A stretch of 39,291 nucleotides of DNA from JAEZKC01 sp046538945 (GCA_046538945.1 JBKHHW010000012.1:1-39291), one strand, 5' to 3'; positions 1 through 7,342 are shown, numbered from the stretch's first letter. Notes: generated by a model not told the origin, from the sequence alone. Program-made: numbers and translations.

Positions 1-8
1 TCACCTCC
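1..8 (-). promoter_or_regulatory. Ribosome-binding site of a gene beyond the left edge
   Basis: Read on the minus strand this is GGAGGTGA, a perfect match to the anti-Shine-Dalgarno end of 16S rRNA. It lies at the extreme edge, so the start codon it serves would be just outside the window. With the promoter at 41-70 it indicates a separate minus-strand transcription unit after fba. The identity of that gene cannot be seen. Confidence 0.6.
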
Positions 9-40
9 GGGGAAACTCTCCTCCGCCGCTGGTGCGTTCC

Positions 41-70
41 ATTATGAGTGGACTATCCGGTCACCGTCAA
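41..70 (-). promoter_or_regulatory. Sigma70-type promoter for the gene left of the window
   Basis: On the minus strand the -35 box TTGACG (65-70) and the -10 box CATAAT (41-46) are separated by 18 bp. It lies after the fba terminator (97-128) and ahead of the Shine-Dalgarno at 1-8, so it fits a promoter that restarts transcription for the next minus-strand gene. The call rests on consensus match and context only. Confidence 0.55.
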
Positions 71-96
71 TCGAATTCGCCCTGCCGGACGCATAT

Positions 97-128
97 AAAA
101 AAAGGACCTGTCCTATTCAGACAAGCCC
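97..128 (-). terminator. Intrinsic terminator of the ribosomal superoperon
   Basis: In the transcript, GGGCUUGUC (128-120) pairs with GACAGGUCC (112-104). This is a 9-bp stem with two G-U pairs and a 7-nt loop, followed directly by seven U residues (103-97). It sits 31 nt after the fba stop codon and is the clearest factor-independent terminator in the window. It probably ends the whole transcript that begins at the rpsL promoter. Confidence 0.85.
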
Positions 129-158
129 TCTCACACTGTTATATGACCAAGCGTATTC

Positions 159-1154
159 TTATGCTTTACCGGCACTACCAAGAACGTTTTCATTCTTATC
201 GATCATCATCTTGATAAGCTCTTCCCTTGCAGGTCCGAGATACTTTCTGGGATCGAATTCTGCCGGTTTCTCAGCAAATGTCTTTCTGACCATGGCAGTC
301 ATGACCAGGCGACCATCAGAGTCGATATTGATTTTGCAGACAGCCGATTTCGCTGCTTTTCTGAGCTGCTCAGACGGAATACCGACTGCAGCCTTCAAAG
401 CACCACCGTTGCTGTTAATAATCTGCACATATTCAGGAAGAACGGAACTGGCTCCGTGAAGAACGATGGGGAATCCCGGAATTCTGCGCTCGATCTCTTC
501 CAGAATATCGAAACGGAGAGGAGGAGGAACCAGAACACCATCTTCATTCATAGTGCACTGTTCAGGTTTGAACTTGAAAGCACCATGTGAGGTACCGATA
601 GAAATTGCCAGCGAATCAACACCGGTCTTTTTGACAAAGTCCTCAACCTGTTCAGGCTGGGTGTAGATCGATTTGGCAGCAACCACATCGTCTTCGATAC
701 CGGCCAGAACACCGAGTTCACCCTCGACTGTCACATCGTATTTGTGAGCGTACTCGACCACTTTGGATGTCAGCTCCACATTTTTCTCGTAATCATGATG
801 CGATCCATCAATCATAACAGAAGAAAAGCCGCTCTCAATGCACTGCACGCACAGTTCATAAGTATCACCGTGGTCCAGATGAAGTGCGATAGGTATGTTG
901 TGTCCTGCCTCACGAGCCATCTCCACAGCACCCTGAGCCATATAGCGCAGAAGTGTGGCATTGGCGTACTTGCGGGCACCGCTTGAAACCTGCATGATCA
1001 CAGGTGAGTTGGATTTGCCGCAGGCGGTGACAATCGACTGGATCTGTTCCATGTTGTTGAAGTTGTATGCGGGAATAGCATACCCACCTTCAAAAGCCTT
1101 CCGGAACATCTCCTTTGTATTTACAAACCCTAAATCCTTGTAGCTGACTGCCAT
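159..1154 (-). CDS. fba: Class II fructose-bisphosphate aldolase
   Basis: This 331-residue zinc enzyme reversibly cleaves fructose 1,6-bisphosphate into dihydroxyacetone phosphate and glyceraldehyde 3-phosphate, in glycolysis and gluconeogenesis in the cytoplasm. The family signature HLDHGD lies at residues 92-97: Asp94 is the expected catalytic acid and His95 a zinc ligand. His190 (in GTSHG) and His233 (in LHGASS) are the other likely zinc ligands. The length and the VEGELG segment (143-148) fit the class II family. The ATG start is preceded by AAGGA. The gene begins 39 nt after rplQ, with no promoter I can see between them, and is followed by the terminator at 97-128. It therefore looks like the last gene of the alpha operon, which is an unusual place for a glycolytic gene. 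Confidence 0.96.
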   Translation of the reverse strand: MAVSYKDLGFVNTKEMFRKAFEGGYAIPAYNFNNMEQIQSIVTACGKSNSPVIMQVSSGARKYANATLLRYMAQGAVEMAREAGHNIPIALHLDHGDTYELCVQCIESGFSSVMIDGSHHDYEKNVELTSKVVEYAHKYDVTVEGELGVLAGIEDDVVAAKSIYTQPEQVEDFVKKTGVDSLAISIGTSHGAFKFKPEQCTMNEDGVLVPPPLRFDILEEIERRIPGFPIVLHGASSVLPEYVQIINSNGGALKAAVGIPSEQLRKAAKSAVCKINIDSDGRLVMTAMVRKTFAEKPAEFDPRKYLGPAREELIKMMIDKNENVLGSAGKA

Positions 1155-1193
1155 AATACATTCCTTTCGGAGAAAAATGCACGGATCAAAGAA

Positions 1194-1781
1194 TTAGCTT
1201 TTCTGCTCTTCTGAACCCTCGGAAGCAGCTTCTTCAGATGAACCCTCAGCTTTAGGTGTCTCCTCAGCTTTAGGTGTCTGCTCAACCTTGGAGGTTTCCT
1301 CGGCCTTGGGAGACTTTTCAGCTTCAGGTGTTTGCACAGCTTTGGGAGCTTCTTCCGCTTTAGGTGTCTCCACCCTCTTGCTTTTGCTCTTCTTTTTCTT
1401 TTTCCTGACTGCGTCCGGGGCGCCTCTGCCGACCAGCTCTATAATGGACATGGCGGCATTGTCACCTTTGCGGTCACCTACTTTGATAATCCTGGTGTAA
1501 CCGCCTTCCCTATCCTGGTAGCTGGGGGCGATATCTTCAAACAATTTTTTCAGAACCGTCTTGTTGTTGATCCTGCGGGCAGCAAGACGGATTGCGTGAA
1601 GGTCATTTCCCTTCTTACCATAGGTGATCAGGCGTTCAACCACACTACGCACTTCCTTCGCCTTTGCCAGCGTCGTTGTCACCCTTTCATTTTCAAGGAT
1701 TGACACAGCCAGATTCGAAAGCATAGCTTTACGGTGGCTGGCGGTTCTGTTGAGTTTCCGTCCGGATACTAAATGGCGCAT
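1194..1781 (-). CDS. rplQ: 50S ribosomal protein L17 with a repetitive charged C-terminal tail
   Basis: Residues 1-120 are a normal L17, starting MRHLVSGRKLNRTASHRKAM and containing the GGYTRI motif (93-98). L17 binds 23S rRNA domain III on the solvent face of the large subunit. The protein is 195 residues against about 120-130 in most bacteria. The excess is a basic stretch rich in Lys, Ser and Arg (126-136), then seven hexapeptide repeats close to ETPKAE (138-179), then a Ser/Glu/Ala-rich end. The repeats are also visible in the DNA as an 18-bp period. Alanine- and acid-rich L17 tails are known in Bacteroidota, but I infer no function for this one. The gene lies 70 nt after rpoA, its normal position, with the ATG start shared by the family. 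Confidence 0.97.
   Translation of the reverse strand: MRHLVSGRKLNRTASHRKAMLSNLAVSILENERVTTTLAKAKEVRSVVERLITYGKKGNDLHAIRLAARRINNKTVLKKLFEDIAPSYQDREGGYTRIIKVGDRKGDNAAMSIIELVGRGAPDAVRKKKKKSKSKRVETPKAEEAPKAVQTPEAEKSPKAEETSKVEQTPKAEETPKAEGSSEEAASEGSEEQKS
1245..1370 (-). repeat. Seven tandem 18-bp repeats inside rplQ
   Basis: The 126 bp divide exactly into seven 18-bp units coding for ETPKAE, EAPKAV, QTPEAE, KSPKAE, ETSKVE, QTPKAE and ETPKAE. The two units nearest the stop codon (about 1245-1280) are nearly identical in DNA, which suggests recent duplication; the middle units have diverged. Because the unit is a multiple of three, copy-number change would keep the reading frame. Confidence 0.93.
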
Positions 1782-1851
1782 GGCTTCAACCTTTTTCTAA
1801 TTTCCCTTATTAATTGTGTTATCTAGATGTTGCTTCTCTTCAAAAGAAGAT

Positions 1852-2841
1852 TCAAACGTTTTCCTGTTCCTGACCCATGATTCTGTCCACATCCATCCCG
1901 AAAGCCAGACCGAGATTTGTAAGAACCTGATTGAGCTCAATAAGAGACTTTCTTCCGAAATTCTTGTATTTGAGCATATCCGATTCCTGATTTCTGACCA
2001 GATCTGCCAGAGTGTGGATATTGGCTGCGCGCAGACAGTTATTCGATCGGACTGAAAGTTCTAGCTCATCGACTCTCATTTTAAGAAGCTGTCTGAGCTT
2101 TTCTGTCTTTTCATCCCTGACAGTCTCCTCCACCGGCTCAAACTCACCCTCGATATTAATGAACTTCTCGAGATGATCATAGAGCAGCTTTGCACCATAC
2201 CCGATCGCATCATCGACGGAAAGACTTCCGTCAGTCCAGATATCGAAAATAATCTTGTCAAGGTCTGTACGCTGACCCACACGAGTGTTCTCCACCACGT
2301 AATTCACTTTGGTGACAGGTGAGAAGAGAGCATCGATAGGAATTGTACCGACAGGATCATCCTCGCGCTTGTTCAGCTCGGCGGGAACATACCCTCTGCC
2401 ATCGGAGACTCTCATCTCGATTTTGAGCTTGGCGTCTGAATTGATGGTGGCCAGATGAAGATCAGGGTTGAGGATTTCGACATCGGGATTCTTTTCGATA
2501 TCGGAAGCTTTTACCTCACCCTCGCCGCTGACTTCCAGACGAAGGGTGGCATCCTCATCCGAGACGAGCTTCAGGCGAAGCTGTTTGATGTTCAGGATAA
2601 TGTCGGTAACATCCTCAACCACACCTTCCAGTGTCGAGTACTCATGTGACGCACCGTCGATGCGAACAGACACGACCGCCGCCCCCTGCAGAGAAGACAA
2701 CATGATTCTGCGCAGAGAATTACCGATAGTATGTCCCCAACCTCTTTCCAGAGGTTCCACGATGACCTGTGCATGATTAGGGATGTTTTCAGGATTTTCC
2801 AACAGGATGCCTTTGGGCATCAACAAGCTTTTCCATTTCAT
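1852..2841 (-). CDS. rpoA: DNA-directed RNA polymerase subunit alpha
   Basis: This 329-residue alpha subunit dimerises to nucleate assembly of beta and beta', and its C-terminal domain contacts promoter UP elements and activators. The N-terminal domain holds the conserved RGWGHTIGNSLRRIMLSS segment (33-50) used for dimerisation and beta binding. The C-terminal domain (about 250-315) shows the helix-hairpin-helix style segments ELSVRSNNCLRAA and NFGRKSLIELNQ. The ATG has GGAG about 12 nt upstream; an internal Met at residue 8 is possible but has no better site. It lies 19 nt after rpsD and before rplQ, the normal alpha-operon order. Confidence 0.98.
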   Translation of the reverse strand: MKWKSLLMPKGILLENPENIPNHAQVIVEPLERGWGHTIGNSLRRIMLSSLQGAAVVSVRIDGASHEYSTLEGVVEDVTDIILNIKQLRLKLVSDEDATLRLEVSGEGEVKASDIEKNPDVEILNPDLHLATINSDAKLKIEMRVSDGRGYVPAELNKREDDPVGTIPIDALFSPVTKVNYVVENTRVGQRTDLDKIIFDIWTDGSLSVDDAIGYGAKLLYDHLEKFINIEGEFEPVEETVRDEKTEKLRQLLKMRVDELELSVRSNNCLRAANIHTLADLVRNQESDMLKYKNFGRKSLIELNQVLTNLGLAFGMDVDRIMGQEQENV

Positions 2842-2860
2842 CTTGTATCAAGTCTCCCTT

Positions 2861-3484
2861 TTATCTGGAGTACAATTCGACAACAAGCTGTTCCTGTACA
2901 TTCACCGGTATGGAAGCACGGTCCGGTATGCGTACAATCTGCCCTGTAAGTTTTACTTTGTCTATAGTCAACCAGTCCGGGATATCTCTCATAGCCTTCA
3001 GAGAAGAATGAATCAGATCAAGATTGCTGCTTTTCTGGCGAACCTGGATCGTATCCCCCTCCTTGAGACGGTAAGAGGGGATATTCACCTTCTTGCCGTT
3101 CACTGTAAAGTGATTGTGCAGGACCAGCTGACGGGCGCTGCTTCTAGAAGGAGCAAATCCCAAACGATATACGATATTGTCAAGACGGCTTTCGAGAATC
3201 TGCAGCAGAGCCTCACCGGTCACCCCGGTCGACTTCGAGGCAGCCTCAAAATAAAGACTGAACTGCTTTTCCAAAACACCGTAGATTCTACGGATCTTCT
3301 GCTTCTCTCTGAGCTGCGCGTTGTACTCAGTAGCGGTACGCCTTCTTTTGGAAACACGCATGCCGGGAGGAAAAGGCCTGCGCTCAACAGCACACTTTTC
3401 AGAGTTGCACCGCTCCCCCTTGAGCATTAATTTGGTTCCTTCCCTACGGCATTGTCTGCACCGCGGGCCATGATAAACTGCCAT
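2861..3484 (-). CDS. rpsD: 30S ribosomal protein S4, zinc-binding type
   Basis: This 207-residue primary 16S rRNA binder initiates assembly of the 30S body, and in several bacteria it also represses its own operon. The N-terminus carries four cysteines (Cys9, Cys12, Cys26, Cys31), the zinc-knuckle arrangement of the C+ S4 type. An S4 RNA-binding domain follows (about 98-160, with LDNIVYRLGFAPSRSSARQLV-type sequence). The ATG is preceded by a strong AGGAG. The gap to rpsK is 97 nt and contains a hairpin followed by a U-rich tract (3522-3550), so expression of rpsD-rpoA-rplQ-fba may be adjusted separately from the genes upstream. Confidence 0.98.
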   Translation of the reverse strand: MAVYHGPRCRQCRREGTKLMLKGERCNSEKCAVERRPFPPGMRVSKRRRTATEYNAQLREKQKIRRIYGVLEKQFSLYFEAASKSTGVTGEALLQILESRLDNIVYRLGFAPSRSSARQLVLHNHFTVNGKKVNIPSYRLKEGDTIQVRQKSSNLDLIHSSLKAMRDIPDWLTIDKVKLTGQIVRIPDRASIPVNVQEQLVVELYSR

Positions 3485-3521
3485 TGTGTTCTCCTCTATT
3501 CGAACGACTGATCGATTCGTG

Positions 3522-3550
3522 CCAAAAACAAAGCAACCGGAACATCCGGT
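3522..3550 (-). terminator. Hairpin with U-rich tract between rpsK and rpsD (attenuator candidate)
   Basis: On the minus strand ACCGGA-TGT-TCCGGT (3550-3536) forms a perfect 6-bp stem with a 3-nt loop, followed by TGCTTTGTTTTTGG. This resembles a weak intrinsic terminator placed inside the alpha operon. It would allow partial termination or 3'-end processing ahead of rpsD. It could also be part of an S4-responsive leader. Neither role is shown. Confidence 0.5.
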
Positions 3551-3581
3551 GAACGGCTATAAGCAACTGCCGAAAAACTGA

Positions 3582-3977
3582 TCATACTCTGCGTTTTTTG
3601 GGCGGACGACAACCGTTGTGCGGAACCGCTGTGAAATCCTTGATTGCTGTAACCTTCAGACCGGCTGCAGCAAGGGAACGTATTGTGCTCTCGCGGCCGT
3701 TACCGGCTCCGCGCAGATGCACTTCCACCTTCCGTACACCAGCATCGTACGCAAGCTTACCCACCACCTCGGCAGCGATTCCCGCCGCAAACGGGGTGCT
3801 CTTGCGCGATCCCTTAAAACCGGATTTTCCGGGTGTATTCCAGGCTACCACATTGCCCCGAGAATCAGTGATGTTGATTATCGTATTGTTGAAAGTAGCG
3901 CGCACATGAGCGACACCTTCAACCGGGGCCTTCTTTTTCAGTCTCTTGGATGCACTTCCGGATGATTCCTTGTTCAT
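3582..3977 (-). CDS. rpsK: 30S ribosomal protein S11
   Basis: This 131-residue protein of the 30S platform helps form the mRNA exit region next to S7 and S18. The family segments are visible: GVAHVRATFNNTIINITD (20-37), GFKGSRKSTPFAA (54-66) and the C-terminal HNGCRPPKKRRV. The ATG start is preceded by GGAGAGG. It follows rpsM by 36 nt. It has no unusual extension beyond a short Lys/Ser-rich N-terminus typical of the family. Confidence 0.98.
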   Translation of the reverse strand: MNKESSGSASKRLKKKAPVEGVAHVRATFNNTIINITDSRGNVVAWNTPGKSGFKGSRKSTPFAAGIAAEVVGKLAYDAGVRKVEVHLRGAGNGRESTIRSLAAAGLKVTAIKDFTAVPHNGCRPPKKRRV

Positions 3978-4013
3978 CTACGAATACCTCTCCGTCTTAG
4001 AAATTATTAAACC

Positions 4014-4394
4014 CTATTTACCGGGCGCTTTTTTCTTTCCTGCAATTGTTTTACGCGGTCCCTTGCGAGTGCGGCTGTTGGTACGGGTACGCTGACCCCT
4101 GCAGGGAAGACCGCGACGATGGCGAAGACCGCGGTAACAACCGACATCCATAAGACGCTTGACATTCATTCTGACAGCGGAGCGTAAAGTTCCCTCTGTC
4201 TGATAATCCGAGTCGATGGTCCTACGTATACGGTCCAGTTCCTCCTCGGAAAGGTCCTTGACCTTTCTTTCCGGATCAATTCCTGTCTTGGCCAGAATTT
4301 CAGCCGCGGACGTACGTCCGATTCCGAAAATGTAGGTAAGCGCAATCACGCTCTGTTTGTTGTTTGGGATGTCGACCCCTGCTACACGAGCCAC
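4014..4394 (-). CDS. rpsM: 30S ribosomal protein S13
   Basis: This 126-residue protein of the 30S head forms intersubunit bridges with the large subunit and contacts the P-site tRNA through its basic tail. It starts MARVAGVDIPNNKQ, contains the helix-hairpin-helix GIGRTSAAEIL (25-35), and ends in a basic RGQRTRTNSRTRKGPRK tail. The start codon is GTG, chosen because the N-terminus matches the family and GAGGGGG stands 7 nt upstream. The gap to rpmJ is 75 nt, where some bacteria have an S4-binding leader; I could not recognise that structure here. Confidence 0.98.
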   Translation of the reverse strand: MARVAGVDIPNNKQSVIALTYIFGIGRTSAAEILAKTGIDPERKVKDLSEEELDRIRRTIDSDYQTEGTLRSAVRMNVKRLMDVGCYRGLRHRRGLPCRGQRTRTNSRTRKGPRKTIAGKKKAPGK

Positions 4395-4469
4395 TATTGG
4401 TCCCCCTCTAAATATGTTTCTGTTGTTTTTTCTTCTTTTCCTGAACAGCCTTCAGTCATGACAAGCTGA

Positions 4470-4586
4470 TCAACCCTGACGCTGCTTGTGCTTGGGATTT
4501 TTCGAGCAGATCACTCTGACGATCCCTTTGCGGCGAATCACCTTGCAGTCTTTGCACATAGGTTTTACGGATGCCCGAACTTTCAA
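4470..4586 (-). CDS. rpmJ: 50S ribosomal protein L36, zinc-binding type
   Basis: This 38-residue protein is the smallest of the large subunit and binds 23S rRNA. It reads (M)KVRASVKPMCKDCKVIRR and then a C-terminal half ending KHKQRQG. The zinc ligands expected for the C+ type are present: Cys11, Cys14, Cys27 and His33. The start codon is TTG, chosen because the family N-terminus begins there and AGGAG stands 7-8 nt upstream. It lies 16 nt after infA and 75 nt before rpsM, its usual place between the spc and alpha operons. Confidence 0.95.
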   Translation of the reverse strand: MKVRASVKPMCKDCKVIRRKGIVRVICSKNPKHKQRQG

Positions 4587-4602
4587 TTTTGCACTCCTTG
4601 AA

Positions 4603-4821
4603 TTACTTGTATCTGTACACTATTCTGCCGCGGGACAGATCGTATGGAGAAAGCTCAACGAGCACTTTGTCACCGGGCAGGATTCGTATGTAGTTCATTC
4701 TCATCTTACCCGATATATGAGCCAAAATCTCGTGCTTATTCTCCAGCTGTACCCTGAAAGATGCATTCGGCAATGTCTCAGTAACTGTTCCCTCTACCTG
4801 TATGGAATCATTTTTCGCCAT
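4603..4821 (-). CDS. infA: Translation initiation factor IF-1
   Basis: This 72-residue single S1/OB-fold protein occupies the ribosomal A site during initiation and helps IF-2 and IF-3. The family pattern is clear: MAKNDSIQVEGTVTETLPNA at the start, then HISGKMRMNYIRILPGDKV and ELSPYDLSRGRIVYRYK at the end. It follows secY by only 25 nt, with no adk or map between them, unlike Escherichia coli. The ATG has no recognisable Shine-Dalgarno; the 25 nt upstream hold a 5-bp hairpin (4832-4846) and an A/U-rich run instead. Confidence 0.98.
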   Translation of the reverse strand: MAKNDSIQVEGTVTETLPNASFRVQLENKHEILAHISGKMRMNYIRILPGDKVLVELSPYDLSRGRIVYRYK

Positions 4822-4831
4822 ATTTAATTTC

Positions 4832-4846
4832 GTCTGAAAACCAGAC
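4832..4846 (-). promoter_or_regulatory. Small hairpin filling the secY-infA gap
   Basis: In the transcript GUCUG-GUUUU-CAGAC forms a perfect 5-bp stem with a 5-nt loop. It begins immediately after the secY stop codon and ends 10 nt before the infA ATG. There is no ribosome-binding sequence between it and infA. The nearest one, AAGGAG, is inside the last secY codons. The hairpin could bring that site closer to infA, or it could simply be chance. Confidence 0.4.
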
Positions 4847-6163
4847 TCAATATCTCCTTCCGCGCAAACGACCTTTCTTCATGAACCCTTCATAATTGCG
4901 CATCTGAAGATGCGACTCAAGCTGCTGAAGCGTATCCAAAGCCACTCCAACCACAATGAGTATGCTAGTTCCTCCCAGATAAAAATTCTGACCAAGTCCA
5001 CGCATGATCATAAGAGGCAGCACTGCAATAATCGCTAGAAAAACCGAGCCGGGCAAAGTTATACGCGCCAGAACATTATCAAGGAACTCAGCGGTTTTCT
5101 TTCCGGGGCGAATGCCTGGAATGAAACCACCCTGACGTTTAAGATTGTCCGCAATATCGATAGGGTTGAAAACGATCGCGGTGTAAAAATAGGTAAAGAA
5201 TATAATTAATACCGCATAGATAAGAGAATAAAGAACTCCGCCCGGTTCAAAAATCATGAAAATATCATCCAGTGTTCCGGATGCGGGAAGAAAGTTTTTA
5301 ATCATTCCGGGAAAAGTCATGATCGAAGAAGCAAAAATGATCGGAATAACACCGGCCATGTTGAGCCGCAGCGGCAGAACAGTATTCTGTCCAGCGTACA
5401 TCTTCGTGCCCACGACTTTCTTGGGCGTCTGTATGGGAATCCTCCGCATGGCCTGAGTCATGATCACGATGAAAACCGTCATGGCCAGAACAATGGCCAG
5501 TATGAGAGCAGCGATTATAATATGATTGGTATCAGCCATAATCTGCCTTACCTGCACGGCAACTCCCGCAGGCAGCTGGGCCACTATTCCAATGAATATT
5601 ATGAGTGAAATTCCATTCCCCAAACCGCGGCTCGTTATCTGCTCCCCCAACCACATTATGAGCACCGTTCCGGTAGTGAGCGAAATGGCCGTGGTGAACA
5701 TGAACAGAAAACCCTGCATGTTGGGAAGAACGGCAGATACTCCACCTTCCTGGACACTGGAAATGAAGATTCCGATACCGATCGATTGAACGAATCCGAT
5801 AAGAACCGTACCGTAGCGGGTGTACTGGGTGATTTTCTTGCGACCCTCGGCACCCTCACGCTGCAACTTATGAAAATAGGGAAAGACCGTTCCCATCAAC
5901 TGCAGTATGATTGAAGCAGTGATATACGGCATGATACCTAGAGCAAAAACCGTAAACCTTGTGAAGCTTCCACCCACAAACATATCATAGAGACCGAATA
6001 GGCCTCCCTGATTACCTGCGAAAAATTCACGAAGCACTTCGGCGTTCACACCTGGAGTCGGCACATGTCCCCCAAGCCTGTAGATAAAAACGACTATCAG
6101 TGTGAAGATAATCCGTTTTCTCAGCTCAGGGATTCTGAACATATTCTGGAAAGTTTCAAGCAC
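4847..6163 (-). CDS. secY: Preprotein translocase subunit SecY
   Basis: This 438-residue integral membrane protein is the channel of the Sec translocon, working with SecE (encoded at 29384-29572), SecG and SecA. Ten hydrophobic segments are expected and the sequence has matching hydrophobic blocks. Family marks include RLGGHVPTPGVN (30-41, plug region start), EQITSRGLGNGISLIIF (about 170-186) and the cytosolic loop ending RGGFIPGIRPG-like sequence. The start is GTG, preceded by GAGG, with one nucleotide between it and the rplO stop, so translational coupling to rplO is likely. Confidence 0.98.
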   Translation of the reverse strand: MLETFQNMFRIPELRKRIIFTLIVVFIYRLGGHVPTPGVNAEVLREFFAGNQGGLFGLYDMFVGGSFTRFTVFALGIMPYITASIILQLMGTVFPYFHKLQREGAEGRKKITQYTRYGTVLIGFVQSIGIGIFISSVQEGGVSAVLPNMQGFLFMFTTAISLTTGTVLIMWLGEQITSRGLGNGISLIIFIGIVAQLPAGVAVQVRQIMADTNHIIIAALILAIVLAMTVFIVIMTQAMRRIPIQTPKKVVGTKMYAGQNTVLPLRLNMAGVIPIIFASSIMTFPGMIKNFLPASGTLDDIFMIFEPGGVLYSLIYAVLIIFFTYFYTAIVFNPIDIADNLKRQGGFIPGIRPGKKTAEFLDNVLARITLPGSVFLAIIAVLPLMIMRGLGQNFYLGGTSILIVVGVALDTLQQLESHLQMRNYEGFMKKGRLRGRRY

Positions 6164-6164
6164 G

Positions 6165-6611
6165 TCAGATTACCTCGGCTTTCCCTTTTGCTTTTTCGAT
6201 TTTTTCCTTGGCTGTTTTGGAATAGGCATTCACTTTAAAATTGAAGGCTTTGCTGATCTCGCCGTTTCCGAGAATCTTGACCGGCTTGGATGCTTCATGG
6301 ATCAGTCCCAGTTCACGCAGAACCGCAGCATTGATCTCACTACCCTCCACCTCAGCCTTCTCCAGATCACCCACATTCACAATCTGATACTCCCGCTTGA
6401 ACGGACTGTAAAATCCGAATTTGGGAATTCTGCGGGTAAGAGGTGTCTGACCGCCTTCGAAATAAAACTTCTGATAGGCACCACTTCTGGCCTTGTCCCC
6501 ATTGCTACCGTGACCGGCGGTTTTCCCCTGACCGCTTGCAGTTCCACGTCCCAGTCTTTTTGTAGTTCTGCGAGAACCAGCGGCCGGCTTTAGAGTATTC
6601 AGTTTAAGCAT
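6165..6611 (-). CDS. rplO: 50S ribosomal protein L15
   Basis: This 148-residue late-assembly protein of the large subunit has the Gly/Arg-rich N-terminal extension that penetrates the rRNA. The N-terminus reads MLKLNTLKPAAGSRRTTKRLGRG and continues with the family GKTAGHGSNGDKARSG-type stretch. The GGQTPLTRRIPKFGF segment (52-66) is also diagnostic. The ATG has GGAG upstream. It follows rpmD by 12 nt and abuts secY, as in most spc operons. Confidence 0.98.
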   Translation of the reverse strand: MLKLNTLKPAAGSRRTTKRLGRGTASGQGKTAGHGSNGDKARSGAYQKFYFEGGQTPLTRRIPKFGFYSPFKREYQIVNVGDLEKAEVEGSEINAAVLRELGLIHEASKPVKILGNGEISKAFNFKVNAYSKTAKEKIEKAKGKAEVI

Positions 6612-6623
6612 TGTATTCTCCGT

Positions 6624-6806
6624 TTAGGCTTCTTCTACCTTGACCAGATGTTTCACTTTTTCAACCATACCGCGAATGACCGGATTGTCATCATGGGTAA
6701 CCGACTTGTTCATTTTGCAAATTCCCAGAGCTTTCATCGTGGCCTTCTGATTCTCAAGCCTGCCGATAGTACTTCTCACCTGGGTTATTTTTATTTTCTT
6801 ACTCAT
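6624..6806 (-). CDS. rpmD: 50S ribosomal protein L30
   Basis: This 60-residue protein binds 23S rRNA. It reads MSKKIKITQVRSTIGRLENQ, then a GICKMNKSVTHDDNPVIRGM segment typical of bacterial L30. I use the ATG at 6806 rather than an in-frame upstream codon at 6824. The downstream choice gives the family N-terminus and has GGTGGAG 6 nt before it, and the upstream choice would overlap rpsE. It lies 14 nt after rpsE and 12 nt before rplO. Confidence 0.97.
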   Translation of the reverse strand: MSKKIKITQVRSTIGRLENQKATMKALGICKMNKSVTHDDNPVIRGMVEKVKHLVKVEEA

Positions 6807-6820
6807 CGTGAACTCCACCG

Positions 6821-7318
6821 TCAAGCCGCGACCTGGCGCAGCGATTTGATCTGTTCCTTAGTCTTCAGTTGTTTTAATCCGTCAAGAGTGGCCTTCACCA
6901 CATTGTGCGCATTGGTGGTTCCGAGACACTTTGTAAGTATGTTGCGCACTCCGGCAAGCTCAAGAACCGCACGGGCCGGACCACCGGCAATAACTCCCGT
7001 ACCAGGCGCGGCCGGTTTGAGCATGACCTTACCAGCACCGAAATGCCCCAGGACCTCGTGAGGAATAGTACCGTTCACCAGACTGACTTTCACCAGATTC
7101 TTCTTGGCACTCTCTACCGCCTTGCGAATAGCTTCAGTAACATCGTTGGCCTTGCCCATGCCGATCCCGATGGTTCCGTTACCATCCCCCACAGCGACTA
7201 AGGCATTAAAACCGAATCGGCGTCCGCCTTTGACCACTTTTGCGACCCGGCTCACGCCAACCAGTCTGTCTGTCAATTGCGGCTCAGCGCCGCCCGCTAT
7301 CATTTCTTCATTATTCAA
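6821..7318 (-). CDS. rpsE: 30S ribosomal protein S5
   Basis: This 165-residue protein sits at the mRNA entry site and affects decoding fidelity. The double-stranded RNA-binding-like N domain includes RLVGVSRVAKVVKGGRRFGF (18-37) and VGDGNGTIGIGMGKANDV (43-60). The C-terminal half has the GTGVIAGGPARAVLELAGV motif (126-144). The start is read as TTG at 7318 because AAGGGG lies 7 nt upstream. The ATG five codons later has no ribosome-binding site, so the TTG is preferred but not certain. It follows rplR by 24 nt. Confidence 0.96.
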   Translation of the reverse strand: MNNEEMIAGGAEPQLTDRLVGVSRVAKVVKGGRRFGFNALVAVGDGNGTIGIGMGKANDVTEAIRKAVESAKKNLVKVSLVNGTIPHEVLGHFGAGKVMLKPAAPGTGVIAGGPARAVLELAGVRNILTKCLGTTNAHNVVKATLDGLKQLKTKEQIKSLRQVAA

Positions 7319-7342
7319 AGGAACAACCCCTTTCCTTCATTC

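Noticed and set aside
6807..6824. Upstream start for rpmD
   Set aside because: It overlaps the end of rpsE and adds residues not found in L30.
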